Of a stretch of 64,000 nt of DNA, positions 1-7,484 are shown piece after piece. Position 1 is the first letter of the stretch. Each line of letters opens with the position of its first letter. A program made the position numbers and the translations under genes. The DNA is taken from contig JBHGNT010000017.1 in NCBI GenBank assembly GCA_043228905.1, positions 12,338,001 through 12,402,000 of the forward strand, given 5' to 3'. This DNA comes from Azolla caroliniana. Lineage: Eukaryota > Polypodiophyta. The notes under the pieces were generated by a model that was given only the letters and a program-made list of their open reading frames with translations, ran no database searches and was not told where the DNA came from.

Positions 1-1414
1 GTACGCCTTGACTAAGCGACGATCCTTTTCTTTTCTGGCTCTCTCAAGATGTGCAAGGAAGGATGTCAGGAAATCGTGTATATCCTTAACTTCTCCTGGT
101 TTCTTGCCATGACACGGTTTCTAATAGAAGCAATAAGACATCAAGGATTATTACACAACCTCTACATATGAGGAAACTTTATGAAAAAGACCAATACTAA
201 CCTAATCCATGAATACAATAAAATACTTGGATAATCACTTACATGATGACGTTAGAGGATAATCCTCGGTCACTTGTTCCCAAGTTATACATCCAAGTTG
301 TTTGATCATAACTTCTTGGATCTTCATGTACACCTTATGACTGTGAAATTAGAAAACGAGATTAGAACTTTCGATTGCACCATATTGAATTCAATATCAC
401 TATTTGAAAGACTTATTTATTGAACTCAGTGACCATTTCTTCAAGGCTTAAATCTTTGGCCACTGTTACACACAGTGCTCGGCCACAACCGAGGAATAGG
501 ATCAACTCACAGAAAACAGGAAATACAAAATGCACGAAGACAATAGAGAGAAGAGTACACAGGATATTTTACGTGGAAAACCCTAAATGGGAAAAACCAC
601 GGGAGTCCTCAAACTCCAACTATCACTATGAACAGAGATGTACAATGGTGAAGCTACAAGGCAACAACCTTGAGCTCACTGTCTTCGCCACAGTCGGCGG
701 TAATACACAGAGGCAACGACCTCTTCGTCTCTCTCTCTATCTCTCTCTCGGCTGCTCTCTTCACTCCCTCTAAGTGAACACAGAAAATATGAGCAACAAC
801 ATCAACTGTTTGCCCTAAGTCATATTTATACACATATGACTTTCGGGCTATTTACAAATATAGCCTCAAGGGCCCTTGGCAAACATATTCACAAATATGT
901 CCCCGCATCCGGATCTCTCTCCGGGTACATTCATCATCCGGCTCCGTAGCCGGGATCTTCATCATCCGGCTCCGTAGCCGGGTACTCTTCATCCTCCGGT
1001 ACCGTAACCGCAACCGGGCTTGCCGTCATTCATCTCCGGACATCCCATCCGGAGGGACCGAAATCCCAACAGGCCACAACCCTTGACAAAACAGACGCAA
1101 GAAGCTGCTCCTCAATACCTTGCATCTCTCTCCACGGAGACAAATTCATGTCGTCAATCGCTTCTTCAATTGTCAAATCAATTTTCTTGGCTGCTTGTGA
1201 TTTTAATTCTAGCTGAGGGTTCCTGTATAAAACCCCCACTTTAAACAGGAACTCGATGCGGCGAATCGCGTTCCCCATGATAATAGAGACCTCTAGAAAG
1301 GAACTCGATACCCTATATCTAGTTCTAGCGATTGAAAAACATATTTTAAAAAAAAGTGTCTCTACAGTTAGGTGCTTACTTGGTATCTTGGTACTCACTC
1401 TTCTTAGAAGACAT
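1..1414 (-). pseudogene. Putative intron-bearing host gene, broken by a solo LTR (partial)
   Basis: Read on the minus strand. A short first exon (1414-1399, MSSKK + 1 nt) ends at donor GTGAGT. An acceptor (CTTTCTAG, 1294-1293) opens exon 2 in matching phase from 1292: KVSIIMGNAIRRIEFLF and about 60 further codons. At 1071 the frame runs into a copia solo LTR. On the other side (463) the same frame resumes for about 14 codons (AKDLSLEEMVTEFNK) to TAA at 413-415. Further left are exon-like blocks: 340-243, after TTTCACAG and before GTAAGT (HKVYMKIQEVMIKQ...), and 120-1, after CTTCTATTAG (KPCHGKKPGEVKDIHDF...), which runs off the window. The joins of these last blocks do not keep phase, so the gene is decayed or my model is wrong there. 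I do not recognise the family; the protein looks charged and soluble. Unsure whether it was expressed after the insertion. Confidence 0.5.
464..1071 (-). mobile_element. Solo LTR of a Ty1/copia element (608 bp)
   Basis: On the minus strand it runs from TGTTGGGATTTCGG to GTGTAACA. It is homologous along its length to the 616-bp LTRs of the copia element at 34634-39661: shared TGTTGGGAT start, (A)CCGGATGATGAA-type GC-rich repeats, a CCCAAAGTCATAT-like block, a CT-rich tract, the GGTTTTTCCC block and the CTCGGTTGTGGCC block near the end. It is flanked by a direct repeat GGCCAC (458-463 and 1072-1077), the target-site duplication; copia elements usually make 5 bp, so one base may be chance. No internal region is present, so unequal LTR recombination removed the element. 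It interrupts an open frame of the host gene. Confidence 0.87.
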
Positions 1415-1520
1415 GATTGCCGTGGTAGATGCTAACGGGGAGATGATGATTGGTGATGCGTGCTTTGGGCTCTATGTGCTTCTGTTCTACGCGTGAGTGA
1501 TCGCGAAATCAGGGGGTCTT

Positions 1521-1532
1521 CCTTTTTATAGG
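1521..1532 (-). promoter_or_regulatory. TATA box of the interrupted host gene
   Basis: The minus strand reads CCTATAAAAAGG about 110-115 nt upstream of the ATG at 1414. This leaves room for a start site and a leader of about 80 nt, as expected for a plant Pol II promoter. Confidence 0.5.
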
Positions 1533-1545
1533 GATTGACCACTGT

Positions 1546-1573
1546 GGTTAAAGTAACCACAATTACTTTAACC
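1546..1573. repeat. Small inverted repeat upstream of the host gene
   Basis: GGTTAAAGTAA (1546-1556) and TTACTTTAACC (1563-1573) are perfect 11-bp arms around a 6-nt spacer, just upstream of the TATA box. It could be a cis-element dyad or the edge of a small transposon. Confidence 0.5.
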
Positions 1574-1589
1574 ATGGTTGGTAAGCGTT

Positions 1590-2406
1590 AGGGCCTAAAT
1601 GTGACGGGTTAGTATAAAAGTTTTTTGACAGGCATTTTTTAAAGATGTATGTCATTAGACACAAGAGTGCAAAAACTAAGAAGTCATTTGACATACAAAT
1701 TTTAATAATGAATCTTTTATATGATGCTTTACCAATTTTAATAATGAAAGTTCTATATGATGTTTCATTGTTATACATTACATTACTATAGAAAGTGCAC
1801 AAAGATGCACAAATAAACATAACTACCTCATAAAGATAATGAAATACATAAAATTAATATCGTGTTAATGTTTTTACTAATAAGTATGAAAAAAAAGGTT
1901 AGTAAAAATTTAGTTTTAACTTGATATTTTATGTAAGTAAAAAAATTTAGTTTTAACTTAAAACTTAAAACATTAAAATCAAACTTAGAGTTATACACTC
2001 TTAAAGTATTTATTTAATGAAGGTTATTGCTTAAAATTTCAATCAAATTTAAAATAATATTCCTAGTAAAGAAATTAAGAATAAATATTTGAGAATATAT
2101 ACCATTATTACATGATAATGATATTATTTTAAAAACATATAATTTTTTGGAAAAAAACTATATAGTATTAATATATTATAATACACACTTCATATCTATA
2201 ATAAGTGACATATGTATATGTATTTAATATATATGACATGGAAAATACAATTTTAACATGTCATTTGACATGCATAATTTGTAGGGGCCTTTCGCATGAA
2301 AAATGGATATTTAAATTTTATATGTCACTTGACAGGCACTTTTATTATGTGTATGTTTTTGACGGGCAAAATGGCCTTCGACGGGCATGACACCCGTCAA
2401 ATTCCT
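1590..2406. mobile_element. Possible MITE-like AT-rich insertion
   Basis: The left edge reads TTAGGGCCTAAATGTGACGGGTT followed by TTTTTTGACAGGCA. The right edge, reverse-complemented, reads CTAGGGTAGGAATTTGACGGGTG followed by GCCTGTCAAGTGACA. The ends are thus imperfectly inverted and share the TGACGGGT and TTGACAGGCA motifs. The right tip also holds a local palindrome, CGACGGGCATGACACCCGTC. The interior is very AT-rich with no credible coding frame. Class unknown; terminal inversion is imperfect and I see no clean target duplication. Confidence 0.3.
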
Positions 2407-2499
2407 ACCCTAGTAATTGTCAGATTAGTTAGTTAGACCTAAGAGAGAGTTTTTTTGACCTTAATACACTTAATGTAGTACATAATCTTGAATGTACCA

Positions 2500-2960
2500 A
2501 TTATTGGATATTGAAACCAATATAATGATGACTCTCTAATGGCTTTTAATTAAATGATGTTCATGAATGAATAAATGATTAAATACTTAAACTAACGTAT
2601 GAATGATTATTTTGTATTTTTGATTGCCTTTAAAAGTATAAATAAAACAATGATTGAATAGTCTAACCAAAATATTTATGACTCTCTAATGTGCATTATT
2701 AAGTATGAAGTTCATGAATGAACCAATGATTGAATAGTCTAACTAAAATATTTATGACTCTCTAATGTGCATTATTAAGTATGAAGTTCATGAATGAACC
2801 AATGATTGAATAGTCTAACTAAAATATTTATGACTCTCTAATGTTTTGTATTAAAGATGATGGCCATGAATGAACCAATGATTCAGAAGTTCTATATTAA
2901 ATATGGGTGCCATAAATGAACCAATAATTTTAAACTTAAACCAACGTATATATGGCTTTG
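2500..2960. repeat. Tandem repeat, 76-bp period
   Basis: Three well conserved units begin at 2651, 2727 and 2803 (each starts TGATTGAATAGTCTAAC and contains ATTTATGACTCTCTAATG and TTCATGAATGAACCAATG). Diverged units lie on both sides (2500-2575, 2576-2650, and from 2879). The period is exactly 76 bp across the core. AT-rich, no coding frame; a minisatellite in intergenic DNA. Confidence 0.87.
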
Positions 2961-3656
2961 TAATGATTGTAAATATATACAATATGTATATAAAAATTGA
3001 ATATATATAATATATGTATACTATATAGTTAATGTTTAGGAGTACCAAGTAAGCCTACATGTGGAGAATATTATTACCCTAATGATTGGGATTAAACTTA
3101 CATATTTTTGCCTCCATATATTTAGTAATATTATACTTGATAGATAAAGTAAATTTAATTTAAATTATATACTATAGGATTAATAAGGTCTAAAATATAA
3201 TTGATGGACTTTATACTGACTAGTTTAGTAGTTATTAATTTGTTGTTTAAAATTATTATATTAAAAATAATATCTTTCTTTATTGTATTATTATAATATT
3301 AAATAATATAGACATTATATTGAGGGAACTTATGTTTAGAGAGGAGTTTATGTTTAGAGAGGAGCTTATCATTTTTTATATTAGCCCAAGCACATAACTT
3401 GAAGAGCTTTGTGTTGTCGCGAAGATTCGCGCGTGCGTGTGCTACTCGAGTGACCACTGGGGGCTTGGACTGGAGAGAACGTTCGCGGAATTATCGAAGA
3501 GATGACGATCAATGTAAGATTGGATGAAATTTGTTCACTTGAGAAAAAGAAAGATTGTACACATGAGAAGTAGAAAAATATGAAGAAGATAAAGCCGAAT
3601 ATAATTATATTGATGATAGTGGTGTTGGTGATACCCTTTACACAAGTTCCACTAGG
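2961..3656. other. AT-rich intergenic DNA
   Basis: 2961-3370 is strongly AT-rich with no gene seen; it holds a local direct repeat TATGTTTAGAGAGGAG near 3330-3365. 3380-3656 is less AT-rich and lies on the downstream side of the TATA motif of the next repeat when read on the minus strand, so it may be the transcribed part of an old element. No coding frame with recognisable similarity. Confidence 0.5.
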
Positions 3657-3658
3657 GT

Positions 3659-3980
3659 TTTTATAGCTCTCTTCATGCACAAAACCATGGGTTTAGAACC
3701 ATGGTTTTGGGGACACGATTTTGCTTATGACATGCAAAATCCATGGGTTTAGAACCATGGTTTTGTGCACATGGTTTTCTATGGTTGTTTCGTCTATAAT
3801 TCGTATATGAAAAGGAAATACATAAAATCTATATTATATGATAGTTGTCCTAGTGGTAAGGCAAACCTCTTGTATCTTAGAGGTGCAAGGTTCAAACCTT
3901 GCTTGCACCCCTTTGTATGAACTCAAGTGCCACTAGGCCTTAGGTTAGGCTTATTTGCTAAGTGCATGTGCAATGTTGCA
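3659..3980 (-). repeat. Direct repeat copy 1 (tRNA-like segment plus TATA motif)
   Basis: Repeated in the same orientation at 5769-6030. Shared landmarks in plus-strand order: TTTTTATA, CTCTTCATGCACAAAACCATGG, a palindromic CCATGG-rich block, ATATGAAAAGGAAATACAT, a tRNA-like stretch (3843-3910), ACTCAAGTGCCACTAGG, and CTAAGTGCATGTGCAATGTT. Copy 1 has an extra partial duplication of the CCATGG block (about 3711-3745). Read on the minus strand the order is tRNA-like segment then TATAAAAA, the same order as in the gypsy LTRs of this window, so these may be LTRs or U3 parts of an old non-autonomous element. A SINE is the alternative. Confidence 0.6.
3843..3910 (+). other. tRNA-like sequence in repeat copy 1
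   Basis: Box A-like CCTAGTGGTAAGGC and box B-like GGTTCAAACC are separated by about 30 nt. An anticodon-arm-like hairpin (CCTCT...AGAGG) and a T-arm-like hairpin (GCAAG GTTCAAAC CTTGC) are visible. No pairing acceptor stem, so not a functional tRNA gene; most likely tRNA-derived. Confidence 0.55.
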
Positions 3981-4803
3981 CATCTTTGGTTTTTTCGTCT
4001 CACTCGGTTTCACACCGTAGCCAAAAATCGTCACGACATCCACCCCCACCAAACCTGCATATCCTCTGGTATGTGTCGAGAAAGGTGAAGAGGTGAGATC
4101 TTTGGCGACGGTGATCAACCGAGTTCATCCACACGCTCGTCTGACTTCGTCTTCCAGTTCGAGTATATGCCCAATCTTTCCAACCGAACCACCGTAGCCA
4201 CCCAATCCACCATATTCGGCGCTCACACCTTCTTCCCCGGTCGGTTGTAGTAGATCTACCGAACGATGTCGTCGATCCGACCGCTCTTCCTTCATCCACC
4301 GCGCGTGTCCTTCGATTGGACTCCTGGCCACTCACACTCACCGTCTTCAACTAGGTATTGTGGATCGTTCGTGTTGATCTCCGATTAGGCCGGGTTTGCC
4401 CTTGTCCAGATCGGTCTCCGCCGATCACGTCTCGGCTCAGTTGACCTTCGTCTGCATTCGCATTTCGCCGAGTCGGGCTCGACTGATTGATTCCGGCCGG
4501 CTCGGCCACCTTTTGGATCGGGATTGTCTGATCGATTTCTGCTGAATCAGGTTTCGGCCGGGTCGGCCCCGGTCAATTGGCTCCCATTTGGATCTTCCTT
4601 CGTTCGGGTCGGAATCCCGGATGGATCGTCTTTTGGTTCGACCGGTTCTCAACTCTTCCTTCCTTCCCGCATGCCACCTCTCCATCGAACTCAACCGCGG
4701 CTTCATCCTTGGCCTCCTTGTCGGCAACATCCTTCCCTCCGTGTATGCTCACCTCGAGCCATATTGTTTCCTCTTTGCCACCTCCTTTATCTTCGGTCTT
4801 ATG
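3981..4803 (-). other. GC-rich stretch with broken minus-strand frames, unknown
   Basis: Continues leftward from the stop of the 316-codon ORF. Two moderately long minus-strand frames (4730-4437, Arg/Ser-rich, starting MLPTRRPRMKPRLSS; and 4350-4000, starting MKTVSVSGQESNRR) have a base composition like the upstream ORF and unlike the AT-rich surroundings, so they may be its decayed 3' continuation. Neither shows a recognised domain. It ends at repeat copy 1. Confidence 0.3.
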
Positions 4804-5754
4804 TCAACACACGGTCTTGACTGTTGAAGTCTCCGGAACCGGTGTGAAGGAATCCCTTCGTTCATGCACATTTACCTTGTCTTCCTCATCACCCTTCCGG
4901 TCCTCCGCTTTTCCGTCGACACATTCCGTCTCTCCGGTCTCACATTGGCGCACGTGCACAACCACCGCCGAAGTCTCTAGAATAGGTGTGGGGATATCCT
5001 TTCGTCCTCGATCTTTTTCCTCCTTGTGTTGGGCCTTCATTTTCCTGTCACCACCTTCCGTCTCTCTAGACTCCCGTTGGCACACGGGCGCAACTGCCGA
5101 AGTCTCTGGAACAAGTGTGGAGAAAGTCTCGACATGGCTATCCGCTGTCGACTCGTCCATTGCCACCGTTGACTCGATGTCGTTTGTCATGGCTACCCCC
5201 TCAAACACGTCGGACTCAAACACTTTATCTCCCTCGATCATGCAAGATTTTCTCATGCTTGCACCTTCATCACCCGATGTTTCGTACACAATGCGTGTTT
5301 TGAAACATTTATACTCCCTCGAAGTGGCGTTCACCATCCTCGAGTCATCGGCCTCCTCCATGGCCGTCGTTTCTTTGTAAGACACAAAGGTGACTTGTTT
5401 CGCACCTTCTCTCTCGGTACCCTCATACCGAACCTGAGCCTTTGTATCGGCCACTTCATTAACCCGCATTTGTTGGGAGGTCTCTTCTTCCTTGATCACC
5501 ATTCGCCTCGGTTTTGTCTCCCTTTTAAGCTTCATTTCTTTTGTTGGTGGCGCGTTGCTACATCTCGTCCCTCTTCGATCGTCCCTCATGGGCCGTCTTG
5601 TTGTCGTCGATATTCTTGCTCGCCCCTTATCGTGTAGTCGGCATACACTTTCCACTTTGCTCCAATCCTCGATGAGGCCATTTGCACCGTCATCTTCTTC
5701 GAGTTTGAGGCCGATGGCCATTCTTTCAATTTGATCGATTGACTTCACGAACAT
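4804..5754 (-). CDS. Hypothetical hydrophilic protein with internal repeats (316 aa)
   Basis: Uninterrupted minus-strand frame starting MFVKSIDQIERMAIGL. It is very polar (Glu, Lys, Arg, Asp, Thr rich) with no membrane segment or signal peptide. The C-terminal third holds about 2.3 repeats of roughly 45 residues, each with a PETSAV/LETSAV/PETSTV core followed by a Cys, an E-T-E-x-x-D-x-K motif and a Lys/Glu/Asp-rich tail (repeat starts near residues 212, 258 and 304). A TATAAAAA motif (5776-5769) supplied by repeat copy 2 lies only 15 nt upstream of the first ATG, so transcripts may begin after it; Met12 is an alternative start. I do not recognise the family. It could be the body of a non-autonomous element flanked by the two direct repeats, or a captured or lineage-specific host gene. 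Confidence 0.45.
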   Translation of the reverse strand: MFVKSIDQIERMAIGLKLEEDDGANGLIEDWSKVESVCRLHDKGRARISTTTRRPMRDDRRGTRCSNAPPTKEMKLKRETKPRRMVIKEEETSQQMRVNEVADTKAQVRYEGTEREGAKQVTFVSYKETTAMEEADDSRMVNATSREYKCFKTRIVYETSGDEGASMRKSCMIEGDKVFESDVFEGVAMTNDIESTVAMDESTADSHVETFSTLVPETSAVAPVCQRESRETEGGDRKMKAQHKEEKDRGRKDIPTPILETSAVVVHVRQCETGETECVDGKAEDRKGDEEDKVNVHERRDSFTPVPETSTVKTVC

Positions 5755-5768
5755 GGTTTAGAACGTCG

Positions 5769-6030
5769 TTTTTATACCTCTCTTCATGCACAAAACCATG
5801 GGTTTAGAACCATGGTTTTGTGCACATGGTTTTCTATGGTTGTTTCGATTATAATTCATATATGAAAAGGAAATACATACAATTTACACTATATAATAGT
5901 TGTCTTAGTGGTAAGGCAAACATGTTGTATCTTAGAGGTGCAAGGTTCAAACCTTGCTTGCACCCCTCTGTATGAACTCAAGTGCCACTAGGCACTTAGG
6001 CTTATTTGCTAAGTGCATGTGCAATGTTAA
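5769..6030 (-). repeat. Direct repeat copy 2 (tRNA-like segment plus TATA motif)
   Basis: Second copy of the repeat at 3659-3980, without the partial duplication of the CCATGG block. It sits between the divergent 316-codon ORF and the DUF7869-type gene whose ATG is at 6034, so it occupies a bidirectional intergenic position. Most columns agree with copy 1, including the tRNA-like part. Confidence 0.6.
5898..5966 (+). other. tRNA-like sequence in repeat copy 2
   Basis: Box A-like TCTTAGTGGTAAGGC and box B GGTTCAAACC with the same spacing and T-arm-like hairpin as copy 1. The anticodon-arm-like stem is less well kept. Not a functional tRNA. Confidence 0.5.
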
Positions 6031-6033
6031 CCC

Positions 6034-6997
6034 ATGAGTGAAGACTCACCGTTCTCGATTGAAGAATATTGTTTGTCATCAAACTCTTCGTTTTCTATTG
6101 AGAGTATTCTCTGTCGACCGACTCACCACTTTTTATCGAAGAATATTGTCTGTCGACATACTCACCCATTTCTATCGAAGAGTACTGTCTAAGCTCATCT
6201 TCACCTAAAACACATGTTAATAATAACACATGTGAAGAGTTCTCTATTGAAGAATACAATATTAATAAAGATACAGAGAATGAAGGTAGTGCCAATGAAA
6301 CATCGAACATAATGGGCGATGATGACAACAAATAACTGGATTGTAACAAGGTTACCCCAACTTCTATGCAGGAAGAGAAATCTGGAAGCCCTATGCATAT
6401 TAGAAGAATCCCACGTAGAATTCGTCTGGCCAGATTTAATTTCGTGACATCAGATAAGAAGATTGGCTTTGATGTCAACAAAACATGTTGTGCCCGTGGT
6501 TGTATGTCTATGGTTGGAAAATCAAAGTTGCGAGAATTAAGGTGATACTATTTTTCGATGACTGGTGATGAGCAAGACACATACCTTGGCTCACATATGC
6601 AACTAGTGTTTGACAAATGTACGAGGATCAAAGTATCATTCGAGTATTATATCTTCCATGGTTCAATAGATCTGTAGAGTTTCCTTCAAAATTATGCTAT
6701 GTGTTAGTAACATGCGGCTACATAGAGTACAACAACATCTACTTAGCGGGGATTAGATACTCAATTGTAAAGAGGTTCCAGGTTCGAAGTACGAAATGTG
6801 CAATTGGAAGACATGCTATTGGTTGGATGAAAAGTTACTTTTAGTTAAATTGTGACGTAATGCGCACTACAGATAGGATGCACCTCTCTGATAATTACAT
6901 ATGTCGGGAAGTTTATGATGTCTATCGATCAAATATGGTGGGCTCAAGTAATAAATCTGTCACATATAGCCAATTCACAAGATTATGGAGAGCTCGG
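6034..6997 (+). pseudogene. DUF7869-type gene, N-terminal part (split by gypsy A)
   Basis: Starts at ATG 6034 (MSEDSPFSIEEYCLSS...). The first 150 bp contain four degenerate copies of a ~45-bp unit around ATTGAAGAATATTGTCTGTC. Decayed frames follow with the family's hallmarks: a Cys-rich block (KTCCARGCM) and KSKLRELR around 6470-6545, then GDEQDTYLGSHMQLVF, then IGWMKSYF, MHLSDNYICREVYDVY and SVTYSQFTRLWRAR. Several stops and frameshifts (for example TGA after LRELR and TAG after GSIDL) show it is dead. The last codons (AGA GCT CGG) continue in frame on the other side of the gypsy A insertion. The parent family is a large uncharacterised group with a DDE/RNase H-like look; family name from memory. 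Confidence 0.55.
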
Positions 6998-7411
6998 TGT
7001 CATGATATGACAAGACTCGAACCCATGACCTTGTGCTACATGGGTTGAGCTCTTACCATTAGACTATGAATTGTAATTTGTAGAATATTATTTTCATTTA
7101 TGCTTTATCATAGAAAATTGATGTATATTACAGATCTCTCTGGAACATTCTAGAAGCTTCAGGATTATTCCTAAAAACACTATAAAAGGAGGCACAAGGC
7201 ATTGTTTTGAACCAAATTGGTTCAACACCAGTCTTAAGCCTCTTAGCCGATTTGTACTTATCTTTCATATAATATAAGAGCTGCTTTCATCATTCTATCT
7301 CTCTCTCTACTCTTCTCACTTTCTCTCTCTCGGGAATCTTACGCAGTCCCGTCCTTTAGTACTACTCTTCTTAGTACTAATTCCATCTCTGCTTTAGTAC
7401 TATTCCTGACA
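6998..7411 (+). repeat. 5' LTR of gypsy A
   Basis: 414 bp, TGTCATGATATG...CCTGACA. The first ~70 bp are an antisense tRNA-like sequence: box B complement GACTCGAACCC (7014-7024) and box A complement GCTCTTACCATTAGACTA (7049-7066). TATAAAAG is at 7181-7188. At 7215-7225 lies AATTGGTTCAA inside the near-perfect hairpin TTGAACCAA A TTGGTTCAA, followed by CACCAGTCTTAAGCC. A CT-rich tract and several AGTACTA motifs fill the rest. Confidence 0.93.
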
Positions 7412-7425
7412 GTTTGAACCAATTT
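7412..7425 (+). promoter_or_regulatory. Primer-binding site of gypsy A, complementary to its own R region
   Basis: GTTTGAACCAATTT directly follows the LTR. It does not begin with TGG as tRNA-primed elements do. TTGAACCAATT (7414-7424) is the exact 11-nt reverse complement of 7215-7225, which lies 35 nt past the TATA box, that is, at the expected RNA 5' end. This is the arrangement of Tf1 self-priming. Confidence 0.7.
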
Positions 7426-7484
7426 TCTCTTTCCTCCAGCCTACTTGTCGTTCTCCCTCATCCTCCTACCCTTTTCCCTCTACT

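Noticed and set aside
2651-2878. CRISPR-like array
   Set aside because: The repeats are contiguous 76-bp units with no unique spacers, in plant nuclear DNA.
3843-3910. A functional tRNA gene
   Set aside because: No acceptor stem pairing; it recurs within a longer dispersed repeat.
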